NCBI GenBank assembly: GCA_026417415.1
Contig: JAOADG010000001.1
Location: 7,055 to 71,054, forward strand
DNA length: 64,000 nt
Reading direction: 5' to 3'
Origin: a bacterium
GTDB taxonomy: Bacteria > Electryoneota > JAOADG01
A program made the translations under genes and the position numbers. The notes beneath the pieces are model-generated. The model did no database searches and was not told the DNA's origin. It saw only the letters and a list, made by a program, of their open reading frames with translations. Positions 9,357 to 17,869 of this stretch are shown piece by piece. The stretch's first letter is position 1. Each line of letters starts with the position of its first letter.

Positions 9357-10292
9357 ATGAATTTATTTAAAATCGTCACATGGTTTACATTCATATTTCT
9401 TTTTCCTAATTTAAGCATAAAAGCAAGTGTTGGAACCTCTGGATTTGATTTTCTAAGGCGTGAATTATCTGCAAGCAGCGTAGCACTGGGGAATGCAACG
9501 GTTGCACATCCTAAAATTAGTAACATTAGTAGCAATCCTGCCTTCTTATCTTTTATCCAACAAACTGTTGTCAATGTTACCTACGTCCAATATCCCGTAA
9601 AAATCAATGCTGGACAATGTATGTACAATACAATTGTAAGGAACATTCCAGTAGCCGCTAAAGTAATATACTTTGATTATGGAACATTTGAAAAAAGAAC
9701 CAGTAGCGGAGAAAAAATTGGTAGTTTTGGTGCTAATGATTGGATGATATCTGCTCTGATTGCGAAACATTGGAAAAATATCCATTTTGGTGGTGAATTT
9801 GGTTTTGTTCATTCATCAATAGAAAACTATTCTGCTTCAGCAATCCTTGGGAATTTTGGTGTTGTGTATGTTTTGCCCAAAAATTGGAACGCTAAAATTG
9901 GACTGGAAATGCGCAACATTGGTGTCAATACAAAAAAGTACGTTACTTCTCCTACGAAATTGCCCACATCAATCAAATTTGGTGGAACCAAAAAATTAGA
10001 ACACCTACCATTAACTTTGTTAATTCAAGGTATGAAATGGAATGATACTGAAATGTATTTTTCTGCAGGTGTAGATATAGAAATTAGTGATTTTATAGCT
10101 TTACGAGGTGGTTATAGTACATTAGGAAACGAACAAAAATCACTAGGAACAAAAGAGTCAACTGCAGGTTTTACAATGGGACTTGGGTTAAAAGTGAAAG
10201 AATATGCATTCGATTTTGCTTATGAACTACAAGGAATAGTGGGTGAAAAAGTTTACCTTCAATTCAACTGGCTCCCCCTCAAACTCCATTAA
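9357..10292 (+). CDS. PorV/PorQ-like outer-membrane beta-barrel protein
   Basis: Exported protein with a signal peptide (MNLFKIVTWFTFIFLFPNLS, then IKASVG). The mature start, GTSGFDFLRRELSASSVALGNATVA, with SSNPAFLS after it, matches the PorV/PorQ (UPF0164-like) family of FCB-group bacteria, whose members form a FadL-like barrel and in some species serve type IX secretion. The rest is alternating amphipathic strands ending in a hydrophobic C-terminus. The ATG at 9357 fits the signal peptide better than an in-frame ATG at 9333. No other type IX secretion gene is present in the window, so a secretion role is only a possibility. Confidence 0.75.
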   Translation: MNLFKIVTWFTFIFLFPNLSIKASVGTSGFDFLRRELSASSVALGNATVAHPKISNISSNPAFLSFIQQTVVNVTYVQYPVKINAGQCMYNTIVRNIPVAAKVIYFDYGTFEKRTSSGEKIGSFGANDWMISALIAKHWKNIHFGGEFGFVHSSIENYSASAILGNFGVVYVLPKNWNAKIGLEMRNIGVNTKKYVTSPTKLPTSIKFGGTKKLEHLPLTLLIQGMKWNDTEMYFSAGVDIEISDFIALRGGYSTLGNEQKSLGTKESTAGFTMGLGLKVKEYAFDFAYELQGIVGEKVYLQFNWLPLKLH

Positions 10293-10308
10293 ACATTTTA
10301 ATGTTTAA
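10289..10308. repeat. 9-bp perfect inverted repeat at the sigma-factor gene
   Basis: Bases 10289-10297 are the exact reverse complement of 10300-10308, with TT in the middle (TTAAACATT, TT, AATGTTTAA). It covers the stop codon of the PorV-like gene and lies 18 bases before the ECF sigma start. No T-run follows, so it looks more like a protein-binding palindrome or mRNA hairpin than a classic terminator. Confidence 0.45.
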
Positions 10309-10326
10309 CTTGTCCAATAGTAAAGA

Positions 10327-10887
10327 ATGATACAGAACGAACAAGAGATCATTTCCGCAGCAGTTCGCGGAAACCATCAAGCTTTTAATCAATTGGTGAT
10401 AGAGTATCAAGAACAAGCCCTTATGCTTGCTTTACGTTTATTAAGAAATCAGAAAGATGCAGAAGATGTTGTTCAAAATGCATTTATAAAAATTTGGGAA
10501 GAACTAAGTACCTTTCGTGGCGAAAGTAAGTTTTCTTCTTGGCTTTACAGAATCGTTTACAATATGTCACTAAATAAATTAAAAAGTAGAGCGATTAGAA
10601 ATTTTTTAAGAATACAGGAAGATTATGACGAAGAAGATTTTGAAACGATTACCTTAGTTAATCCAGATGATAATCCTGAACAAAAATTGATAGAAAAAGA
10701 AAAAAAAGAAAGGTTGGAACAAGCCATTAGAAAATTGTCAATGAAGCAAAGAACCATATTTATTATGCGAGTAGAACAAGGTTTATCAAATGCTGAAATA
10801 GCAGAAATTACTGGAAAATCAGAAGGTTCAGTGAAAGCGAATTTAAGTTTTGCATTAGCAAAATTAAAAAAACTTTTAGAAGAATAA
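10327..10887 (+). CDS. ECF-family RNA polymerase sigma factor
   Basis: Group IV (extracytoplasmic function) sigma-70 factor of 186 residues. Region 2 is clear in ALRLLRNQKDAEDVVQNAFI and the following FRGESKFSSWLYRIVYN; region 4 with its helix-turn-helix is LSMKQRTIFIMRV through SNAEIAEITGKSEGSVKANL. An acidic linker (about residues 95-115) joins them. It is followed by a single-span membrane protein and a Spy-like periplasmic protein, which suggests a module responding to envelope stress or metal. The palindrome at 10289-10308 just upstream may take part in control. Confidence 0.93.
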   Translation: MIQNEQEIISAAVRGNHQAFNQLVIEYQEQALMLALRLLRNQKDAEDVVQNAFIKIWEELSTFRGESKFSSWLYRIVYNMSLNKLKSRAIRNFLRIQEDYDEEDFETITLVNPDDNPEQKLIEKEKKERLEQAIRKLSMKQRTIFIMRVEQGLSNAEIAEITGKSEGSVKANLSFALAKLKKLLEE

Positions 10888-10908
10888 AGAATAATTATAG
10901 AGCGAAAA

Positions 10909-11364
10909 ATGAATCAAGAAAAAGAAAATCAGTTACTCGAGTGGGCAAAATCGTTACCACTTTCTGGACCTCAAAAATTGCCTGATGGGATAAAAGAACG
11001 TGTATTTTTAGCTATCCAAGAAAAAATTGATCTGAAACAAACAAGACGTAAAACCCTTGAATTTTTGCAACCAGTATATATGGTAGGTCTTTCAATTATT
11101 TTGGTAACATTATTATTGACCAACGATTTAATCAATCATCAATTGCCTACATTTGTTCAGCAGGTCCAAATTGAACCAGATGAAGCCATTGATGTGATTT
11201 TTGACGTTCTGAATGAAAATCAAGAAACAGATTTATCAGATGAGAACCTACAATATAATCAATTGATATTGGAACACGGGATTACAAAATTAGATCGCAA
11301 TGAGTTGGATCATATTTTAGAACAGGTCGCAAAAGAGATTGAAAAAGAGTGGAGTGAGATATGA
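10909..11364 (+). CDS. Single-pass membrane protein, candidate anti-sigma factor
   Basis: A 151-residue protein with about 50 cytoplasmic residues, one membrane span (about 54-72) and an acidic extracytoplasmic part. This topology, and its place right after the ECF sigma gene, suggest an anti-sigma factor. However, it has no HX3CX2C zinc motif and no recognisable RseA domain, so the call rests on context. An alternative is a small sensor partner of the Spy-like protein encoded next, with which it overlaps by ATGA. Confidence 0.6.
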   Translation: MNQEKENQLLEWAKSLPLSGPQKLPDGIKERVFLAIQEKIDLKQTRRKTLEFLQPVYMVGLSIILVTLLLTNDLINHQLPTFVQQVQIEPDEAIDVIFDVLNENQETDLSDENLQYNQLILEHGITKLDRNELDHILEQVAKEIEKEWSEI

Positions 11365-11894
11365 AATTTTCAATATTATTAAGTTTACTTTTTTGGTTAC
11401 CTATTATCACATTTGCACAAATGGATGAAGGAGAACCACCACCGGATGAATTACCTCCTGTACCTCCAGATTGGAGTGAAAAATTTTATACTGTATTAGT
11501 AGCACAAATGACGAAGGTATTGGATATTAAACCCAATCAAGCAACAAACTTTTTTCCTACCTTCAATCAATTTTACAACGACTTTATGGAATTAAAAAAA
11601 GATGAACGTGAAATCATGGTTAAATTACGAAGAATGGGTGCTCCTAATTCGGAAGCAACTTCTGCTGAAGTTTCTAAAACCTTAAAATCTTTTCAACAGT
11701 TGCAGGAAAAGAAATTGAAACTATTGGATCGTTTCTTAGAGTTTTCTGTGAACCATTTGGAACCATGGCAAGCTGCACGGATACATCCTTTTTTGATGAG
11801 ATTTAACGAACGCATTGAACAAGCAGTCAGAGAACGAGTGAGAGAAAAAATGCACGAACAAAATCCAAGAAGAATGCATCGTATGAGGCCTTAA
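11361..11894 (+). CDS. Periplasmic Spy/CpxP-like protein
   Basis: Signal peptide (residues 1-19, ending ITFA before QMDEGEPPPDE), a Pro/Glu-rich spacer, then an all-helical region rich in Lys, Glu, Arg and Met, ending in a basic Met/His/Arg tail (RRMHRMRP). This resembles Spy/CpxP or CnrX-type periplasmic stress and metal proteins found next to ECF sigma genes; the exact LTXXQ motif is absent. The His/Met tail could bind metal (inference). Start codon overlaps the preceding gene's stop (ATGA), and its stop overlaps the next gene's start (TAATG). Confidence 0.6.
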   Translation: MKFSILLSLLFWLPIITFAQMDEGEPPPDELPPVPPDWSEKFYTVLVAQMTKVLDIKPNQATNFFPTFNQFYNDFMELKKDEREIMVKLRRMGAPNSEATSAEVSKTLKSFQQLQEKKLKLLDRFLEFSVNHLEPWQAARIHPFLMRFNERIEQAVRERVREKMHEQNPRRMHRMRP

Positions 11895-12661
11895 TGGAAC
11901 TACGTAAGAAAAAACCAATGATTGCAATCTCACCGTCTATTTGTCAGAGAGAAACAATTGAATACCATAGTGCAAATGGTTCTTTTCGTAATTATACAGA
12001 GACCGCAGTATTACAAAGTGCATATACCAATTGGATTGAAAGTGCAGGTGGAATCCCGATAACTATTCCAGTTTTGAAATTTACTTCTCAAATTCATGAA
12101 TTTTTAGAAAGTTTAGATGGAGTTTTGCTTTCAGGTGGCGAAGATTTAGCCCCTTCATTTTATCACGAAGCACCAATAAACGATTACTGTAAAGGTGACT
12201 TGAGAAGAACATGGTATGAAACAGCCATAATTCGAGAAGCAATCAAACTGAATAAACCCATTTTTGGAATTTGTCGAGGTATCCAACAACTAAATGTCGT
12301 TTTAGGAGGAACCTTGTATCAGGATATTCCAATCCAAATTGGATATGAGATCAATCATTCTCAAAGTGGCGTATTGTACGCACATCCTGTTCGAGTTTGT
12401 TGGAATAAAATTTCAAAAAATATTTTTGAAAAAGATACCTTCCAAACCAATTCTTCACATCATCAAGCGATTAAAGATATCGGAAGCAACGGGATAACAT
12501 TAGCTGTTACCTTTGATGGTGTCATAGAGGCGATGGCTTGGCCACAGTTCAATATTCTCGGTGTGCAGTGGCATCCAGAAAGAATGGATCAAGATGAACT
12601 TTCTAAAAAATTAGCGAGTATCTTTATTGATATTTGTACAAGGCAATTTTCTTTATGGTAA
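11894..12661 (+). CDS. Class I glutamine amidotransferase, gamma-glutamyl-GABA hydrolase (PuuD-like, peptidase C26)
   Basis: Cytosolic hydrolase cutting a gamma-glutamyl bond, probably of gamma-glutamyl-GABA or a related conjugate. The catalytic triad is visible: nucleophile C127 in FGICRGIQQLN, and H227 and E229 in GVQWHPERM. LLSGGEDLAPSFY (79-91) and SSHHQAIKD are typical of the PuuD/C26 group. The length of 255 residues is normal. No other putrescine-degradation gene is nearby, so the substrate is open. It overlaps holA by ATGGTAA at 12655-12661. Confidence 0.88.
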   Translation: MELRKKKPMIAISPSICQRETIEYHSANGSFRNYTETAVLQSAYTNWIESAGGIPITIPVLKFTSQIHEFLESLDGVLLSGGEDLAPSFYHEAPINDYCKGDLRRTWYETAIIREAIKLNKPIFGICRGIQQLNVVLGGTLYQDIPIQIGYEINHSQSGVLYAHPVRVCWNKISKNIFEKDTFQTNSSHHQAIKDIGSNGITLAVTFDGVIEAMAWPQFNILGVQWHPERMDQDELSKKLASIFIDICTRQFSLW

Positions 12662-13686
12662 AAAATGTTTCAATCCAAGCACTTGAATGGCTAACAGATT
12701 CAACTCCGATCATTGCTCATTTAATTTTTGCTGTTGGTGAAGATGAATGGGTATTTGAAAAAATTCTGCATCGTTTGAAGACACTATTAGAGATTTCATC
12801 GGACGAGTACGGGACCCAATCCATTCATTTAGAAGAAACAAATCCTGAAGAAATTACCAATGCGATTCATACCGATTCTTTTTTCAATGTTGGTAACAGA
12901 ATTGTATTTCTCCGTGGGCTTCCTTCAGGTAAGCAAAGTAAAGTGAAGGAAATTTTAAAAGAGAGTTTGAATCATCTATCCGATGCTTCTTTATATTTTA
13001 TTTGGCTAATAAATGAATTTGATCCTTACAAAAAACCACGGATATATCCATACACTGAAATTACTCCAGAAGTAATCATTCGTTTTGATGAACGATCGGA
13101 TGAAATGATGTTAAAATGGACGAAATATATTGCGAATGAATTAAAACTGGTGATGTCACCAAAAATGATGAATCAAATTGCTATGTCTGCAAAGTATCCG
13201 TATGAGATTAACAGTTATTTGACTCAAATTTCTGTTTGGGCATCGCAGGATGGGTATGTTGATGATAATGTCATCACAAAATTAGCACTTGGCGAAATCG
13301 AATCAGCAACAGAAGAAGTCGCATTTTATCTATTATTAGGAAATCAAAAAAAAATGATGGAGACGTTGTACCGATTGGATCAACAACACCTACAAAAAAA
13401 TGTAACTTCTATGGTTTGGCAATTATCTGCTATTTTGTTTGAAGTATGGTATATGATTACTAAGACAGAAACCAGCGAAAAACGATGGACACCATTTTAC
13501 CGCATACTCAATGATTTAGAAAAATCTAAACAAAAGATTACAGAAAACGCGATTTGGAGCACCCTAAAGGACCTTGCTGAGTTGGACTTGTCTTTGAAAT
13601 CAACCGGTTCTTATCAACAGGGAACACGTTTGTTAGTCCAAACTTTAATTCCTGCAGTATCCAGATTTCAAGCGGGAACGAAATAA
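12655..13686 (+). CDS. holA: DNA polymerase III delta subunit
   Basis: Clamp-loader delta subunit, which opens the sliding clamp during replication. The 343-residue protein has the HolA layout: a degenerate AAA+ N-terminus (IAHLIFAVGEDEWVFEKIL), NVGNRIVFLRGL, then the helical C-terminal collar, including IATSAKY-like IAMSAKYPYEINSYLTQI and ESATEEVAFYLLLGNQKKMM. No Walker A is expected in delta. ATG 12655 is chosen because it overlaps the preceding stop and has AAGG ten bases upstream; an in-frame ATG at 12634 would lie inside the amidotransferase gene. Confidence 0.85.
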   Translation: MVKNVSIQALEWLTDSTPIIAHLIFAVGEDEWVFEKILHRLKTLLEISSDEYGTQSIHLEETNPEEITNAIHTDSFFNVGNRIVFLRGLPSGKQSKVKEILKESLNHLSDASLYFIWLINEFDPYKKPRIYPYTEITPEVIIRFDERSDEMMLKWTKYIANELKLVMSPKMMNQIAMSAKYPYEINSYLTQISVWASQDGYVDDNVITKLALGEIESATEEVAFYLLLGNQKKMMETLYRLDQQHLQKNVTSMVWQLSAILFEVWYMITKTETSEKRWTPFYRILNDLEKSKQKITENAIWSTLKDLAELDLSLKSTGSYQQGTRLLVQTLIPAVSRFQAGTK

Positions 13687-13767
13687 ACCTTTGAAGCGTT
13701 TTAAGAGTATGAACAACATAAACAACTTGCCGTATTGAATGTAAAATTTCAAGTACTTGAGGAAAGT

Positions 13768-14355
13768 ATGGGTTTACCAGCAAGAGATTGGCTCGAGAGT
13801 AAAAACAACCAAGAACTTATGATATTATTCCAAAACGGTGAAGAATCTGCATTTGACACGTTGATGCAAAGATTTCAAGATCCTTTGTATTCTTTTATAG
13901 TCAGAATGCTAAATGATAAGAATTGTGCAAGAGATATTTTGCAAGACACATTTTTAAAAGTTTGGGAAAAACGTCATCAATACAAAGAAATTGGACAATT
14001 TTCAACTTGGGTTTACACCATCGCTACGAATTTAGTGAGAACTGAATTAAGAAAAAGGAAGATTAGAAGATGGATTCCCTTATCTACTCGCGATAGTAAT
14101 GAGTTAGAGATTGATCCACAAGATCCAAATGCAGGTCCAGAAGAATTGGCAAATAGTAGCGATTTACGTGTAAAGATCAATCAAGCATTAAAAAAATTGC
14201 CAGTTGAGTATCGTGAAGTGATCATACTACGAGACATAAATGATTTATCTTATGAAGAAGTTGCACAAGTATTGAAAATCCCTTTGGGAACAGTAAAATC
14301 AAGAGTGAATCGTGGAAGACAAAAAATGCAGGAGATGCTTAAAGAATATTTGTAA
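13768..14355 (+). CDS. ECF-family RNA polymerase sigma factor (RpoE/SigW type)
   Basis: ECF sigma factor of 195 residues from the ATG at 13768, which has GAGGA five bases upstream; a TTG at 13735 in frame lacks a good ribosome site. Region 2 is NDKNCARDILQDTFLKVWEK and FSTWVYTIATNLVRTELRKR; region 4 is LPVEYREVIILRDINDLSYEE and IPLGTVKSRVNRGRQK. It is followed after 11 bases by a zinc-type anti-sigma gene, with a terminator beyond, so the pair forms its own unit. It is distinct in sequence from the first ECF factor at 10327. Confidence 0.93.
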   Translation: MGLPARDWLESKNNQELMILFQNGEESAFDTLMQRFQDPLYSFIVRMLNDKNCARDILQDTFLKVWEKRHQYKEIGQFSTWVYTIATNLVRTELRKRKIRRWIPLSTRDSNELEIDPQDPNAGPEELANSSDLRVKINQALKKLPVEYREVIILRDINDLSYEEVAQVLKIPLGTVKSRVNRGRQKMQEMLKEYL

Positions 14356-14366
14356 ACGAGGAAAAA

Positions 14367-14882
14367 ATGAATTGTTCAGAATTTGAAAAGAATTTTTTAG
14401 ATGCAAAAAATCATAAGTTAAATGTTACACTTCAAGACGATTGGAATAAACACAAAGAAGAGTGTAAACAATGTCAAGCTTATTCTGAAAAAGTGGATTA
14501 TTATCGAAAACGGTTACAAACATTAGGTTTTGAAAGTGTGCCCTATCCTGTTACAAAGAGCGATGTGCTTTACCGATTTAGAAAAAAGAGAAGTGAAAAG
14601 AAAAAAAGTTATTTAGTTCAGACGCTTAGTTTTGCTACAGGAACTGTAGTAGGAGCACTTTTGTTTTTAACTCTTGTTTCCAATAAACTAACAAACCTAA
14701 AAGAAAATTCTATTCAACAACCAGTACCTTTGGTTCAAGAAGCACCGCAGTCCAAACAAATCAAGGAATCCAATGTTGTCGAAAATAAGAATTCTATAGT
14801 GGATACTTTAGAGAATCAGAAAAATATCCACAAGTTGCCTAAAAGTTTTGATAAAAAATTTCAAATTGTGTCAGGTCAATAG
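14367..14882 (+). CDS. Zinc-binding anti-sigma factor (ZAS) membrane protein
   Basis: The N-terminal cytoplasmic part has the anti-sigma zinc motif HX3CX2C (H29, C33, C36), preceded by C3. A membrane span covers about residues 84-105, and the rest is a low-complexity Gln/Glu/Asn-rich extracytoplasmic tail. It would hold the sigma factor encoded just upstream at the inner membrane until a signal causes release. The 171-residue size and position are as expected for the partner of 13768-14355. Confidence 0.82.
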   Translation: MNCSEFEKNFLDAKNHKLNVTLQDDWNKHKEECKQCQAYSEKVDYYRKRLQTLGFESVPYPVTKSDVLYRFRKKRSEKKKSYLVQTLSFATGTVVGALLFLTLVSNKLTNLKENSIQQPVPLVQEAPQSKQIKESNVVENKNSIVDTLENQKNIHKLPKSFDKKFQIVSGQ

Positions 14883-14899
14883 ACGTTTTAACGATAGGT

Positions 14900-14930
14900 A
14901 AAGGGCGCTTTTAGCGCCCTTTCGTATTTT
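14900..14930 (+). terminator. Rho-independent terminator after the second sigma/anti-sigma pair
   Basis: A perfect 9-bp stem (AAAGGGCGC at 14900-14908 with GCGCCCTTT at 14914-14922), a 5-base loop TTTTA, then CGTATTTT. It lies 18 bases past the anti-sigma stop and before deoB, separating the two transcription units. Confidence 0.88.
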
Positions 14931-14951
14931 ATATAACTTGGAACAAAAATC

Positions 14952-16115
14952 ATGCGAGTACTAATTCTTGTTTTAGACGGTGTCGGTTGTGGAGAAGCAC
15001 CTGATGCAGTTCTTTACAACGATGTTGGATCAAACACTTTAAGTAATCTTGCAAAATTAAGACCGTTATTCTTACCAAATCTTCAGAAATTAGGTTTGGG
15101 CAATACAACGAAAATTTGTGGTGTGCAACCAACGGAATCAGTGGGTTGTTGGGGTATTTTGAAACCTAAATCTGCCGGAAAAGATTCGACTACAGGTCAT
15201 TGGGAAATTGCAGGTTTAATCACTCATACACCTTTTCCCGTATTTCCAAATGGTTTTCCTGAAGAAGTCATTCAAAAGATTAGAGAGATTTCTCAAAGAA
15301 ATTGTATCGGCAATTGCGTTGCATCAGGTACAGAAATCATTCAACGTTTAGGTGATGAACATATTCAAAGTGGCGCCCTTATTGTTTATACATCAGCTGA
15401 TTCTGTTTTACAAATTGCAGCCCATGAAGAAGTTGTTCCGTTAGAAGAATTGTACCAAATTTGTAATACAATTCGAAATGAGTTCTTTGATGGACCCTAT
15501 GCCGTCGGTCGTGTGATTGCAAGACCCTTTTTAGGAACTACCAACCATTATTATCGCACGAAAAATAGGCACGATTGGACTTTGGATCCTAAAGGAACGA
15601 CGGTTTTAGATGAACTTAAAAAAAATGGAATATCAGTGACTTCAATCGGAAAGGTGTATGATTTGTTTAATGGAAAAGGGTTTACAAACTCTCGTCCTAC
15701 GAAAACCAATCGTGATAGTATTCAAGAAATTCTCTCGTGGCTTTATTCAAATGAAACTGGTATCGCATTTGCAAACTTGATTGACTTTGACCAACTTTAT
15801 GGACACAGAAATGATATTGAAGGTTTTGCAAATGCATTAGAACAATTTGATGCTGATTTGTATCAAATTCTTTGTCATATACGAAAAGAGGATATTCTAA
15901 TCATTACATCGGATCACGGCAACGATCCGACTACTCCTTCAACAGATCATTCTCGAGAATGTGTCCCTTTACTTGTATTCGGTGATAGAATCAGAAAAAA
16001 TTATTTTATTGGTATTCGGGAAACTTATGCGGATATTGCGAAAACAATAGCAGATAGATTTGATATTTCTTGGAACGGAGACGGTACATCTTTTTGGAAA
16101 GATATAGCATTATGA
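14952..16115 (+). CDS. deoB: Phosphopentomutase
   Basis: Interconverts ribose/deoxyribose 1-phosphate and 5-phosphate in nucleoside salvage. It belongs to the alkaline-phosphatase superfamily: VLDGVGCGEAPDA at 8-20 holds the first metal-binding Asp (D9), GKDSTTGHWEIAG around 77-89 carries the phosphorylated Thr, and the late metal site is ITSDHGNDPTTPSTDHSRE. The 387-residue length is normal. It joins the phosphate-sugar products of nucleoside phosphorylases (one is encoded at 260-1000) to central metabolism. ATGA overlap with rdgB. Confidence 0.95.
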   Translation: MRVLILVLDGVGCGEAPDAVLYNDVGSNTLSNLAKLRPLFLPNLQKLGLGNTTKICGVQPTESVGCWGILKPKSAGKDSTTGHWEIAGLITHTPFPVFPNGFPEEVIQKIREISQRNCIGNCVASGTEIIQRLGDEHIQSGALIVYTSADSVLQIAAHEEVVPLEELYQICNTIRNEFFDGPYAVGRVIARPFLGTTNHYYRTKNRHDWTLDPKGTTVLDELKKNGISVTSIGKVYDLFNGKGFTNSRPTKTNRDSIQEILSWLYSNETGIAFANLIDFDQLYGHRNDIEGFANALEQFDADLYQILCHIRKEDILIITSDHGNDPTTPSTDHSRECVPLLVFGDRIRKNYFIGIRETYADIAKTIADRFDISWNGDGTSFWKDIAL

Positions 16116-16705
16116 TTTGGGTAATTGGAACCACTAATCCTAACAAATTTTCAGAAATTGTTCATATCTTAAACTCTCTTCCCGTTCAATTTATGTCTAT
16201 CTCAAATTGGAATGTAATCGAACCTGAAGAAATTGGAACATCTCTATTAGAAAATGCTCAAATTAAATCAAGATATTATCATAGAATGACTAAACAATTA
16301 TGTATTGCAGACGATACTGGACTTTTTGTCGAAGCTTTGAATGGTGAACCGGGGATTTATGCTGCAAGGTACGCGGGTGAAAATTCTACCTACAAAGAAA
16401 ATAGAGTAAAATTAATTGAGCGTTTAAAACCTTATCCACAACCCTGGCGAGCGTATTTTGAAACTGTAATTAGCATTACTTGGAAAGACGGTGAATGGCA
16501 CGGAAGCGGAATTGCAAAAGGAAGAATAATTCCAGAAGAGCGTGGTTCGTTGGGTTTTGGATACGATCCTATTTTTATTCCCGATGGATGGAACAAGACA
16601 TTTGCTGAAATGAGTGAATTAGAAAAAAATTCAATTTCTCATAGGTATCTAGCGTTAATAAAAATTTTAGATGCGGTCTCTAAAAATAGAATTCCAATTT
16701 ATTAG
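16112..16705 (+). CDS. rdgB: XTP/dITP diphosphatase (RdgB/HAM1)
   Basis: Nucleotide-pool sanitation enzyme that hydrolyses deaminated purine triphosphates (dITP, XTP) to monophosphates. Family motifs: IGTTNPNKFSEI at the N-terminus, DDTGLFVEALNGEPGIYAAR in the middle, GSLGFGYDPIF and TFAEMSELEKNSISHR near the C-terminus. The ATG at 16112 gives 197 residues starting at the expected place and overlaps the deoB stop (ATGA). Confidence 0.95.
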   Translation: MIWVIGTTNPNKFSEIVHILNSLPVQFMSISNWNVIEPEEIGTSLLENAQIKSRYYHRMTKQLCIADDTGLFVEALNGEPGIYAARYAGENSTYKENRVKLIERLKPYPQPWRAYFETVISITWKDGEWHGSGIAKGRIIPEERGSLGFGYDPIFIPDGWNKTFAEMSELEKNSISHRYLALIKILDAVSKNRIPIY

Positions 16706-16708
16706 ATT

Positions 16709-17869
16709 ATGAACAGAATTTATTTAGATCACGCAGCCACTACACCATTGCATTCAAGTGTAATTGAAGCGATTAACCGTTCAATTCGCGAAGCTTGGGG
16801 GAATCCCAGTTCGTTGCATTTTGAAGGTAGAACTGCAAGAAAATACCGTGAACAAGCAAGAGAGCAAGTAGCTGCGCTACTGCAATGTTCACCTGAAGAA
16901 ATCTATTTTACAAGTAGTGGAAGTGAGTCGGATCAATGGGCTATTCAAGGCACGATCTCAATAGTCCAAAAAGAAAAAAAACAACCAAGAATAATAGTTG
17001 GTGAAATAGAGCATTCAGCAGTTAGAAACATTTGTAAGAAATTTCAATCTTGGGGGTTTGATGTTCAATGGTTAAAACCAGATAAATGGGGAAGATATCA
17101 AGTTGATGGTTTAGCACAATTGTTAAATTCAGATACTATTTTGGTATCATTAATGTATTGCAACAACGAAATAGGTACGATACAAGAAATAGAGAAATTA
17201 TGTGAATTAAGTCATCGTGTCGGAGCATTATTTCATACGGATGCTGTCCAAGCATTAGGGAAATTGCCATCTCCAATTTTATACAAACCAGATTTAGTAT
17301 CCATTTCTGCACATAAGATCAATGGTCCTAAAGGTGTCGGTGCATTGTACATACGAAGTGGAATTAAGTTTTCACCATGGATAGCTGAAGCCAGTCAAGA
17401 AAAAGGGATGCATGCAGGTACAGAAGCCATGCCTGCCATTGTCGGATTTGGAGCTGCATGTGAATTATGGAATACTCATCAAAATGAATTTCAAAATCAT
17501 TTAAGGAATATAAAAAGTGTATTTCTCAAGGAATTACAAAAAAACTGTGAAGATTACGAAATTATTTCACCAAATGAAAATTGTAGTGATACCATTGTCA
17601 ATATCCGTTTTCCTGAGTTAGAAGCAGAGGCATTACTTTTGGGTTTTGATTTAGCAGGTGTGGCTGCATCTGCGGGCTCTGCTTGTGCAAGTGGTGCTTT
17701 GAAACCTTCGCCAGTATTACTTAGTATTGGACTATCCGAAAAAGAGGCCAACGAATGTATAAGATTTAGTTTTGGACCATTTTTGACAGAAGAAGAAATT
17801 ATACAAGCGGTACAGAGGATCACTCAAATTGTAAACAAGCAAAGAAAAATTCAAAAGGGAATTGGATAA
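16709..17869 (+). CDS. Cysteine desulfurase (NifS/IscS family)
   Basis: PLP-dependent enzyme that removes sulfur from cysteine as a persulfide. N-terminus YLDHAATTPL; H102 for cofactor stacking; PLP-lysine K203 in SISAHKINGPKGVG; persulfide cysteine C325 in SAGSACASGALKPSPVL. At 386 residues it is a class I desulfurase. The gene is directly followed by mnmA with no spacing, and no iscU or other iron-sulfur scaffold gene is near. Sulfur supply to tRNA thiolation is therefore its likely main job here. With a tRNA-Sec in the genome, a selenium-delivery role is also conceivable. Confidence 0.93.
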   Translation: MNRIYLDHAATTPLHSSVIEAINRSIREAWGNPSSLHFEGRTARKYREQAREQVAALLQCSPEEIYFTSSGSESDQWAIQGTISIVQKEKKQPRIIVGEIEHSAVRNICKKFQSWGFDVQWLKPDKWGRYQVDGLAQLLNSDTILVSLMYCNNEIGTIQEIEKLCELSHRVGALFHTDAVQALGKLPSPILYKPDLVSISAHKINGPKGVGALYIRSGIKFSPWIAEASQEKGMHAGTEAMPAIVGFGAACELWNTHQNEFQNHLRNIKSVFLKELQKNCEDYEIISPNENCSDTIVNIRFPELEAEALLLGFDLAGVAASAGSACASGALKPSPVLLSIGLSEKEANECIRFSFGPFLTEEEIIQAVQRITQIVNKQRKIQKGIG

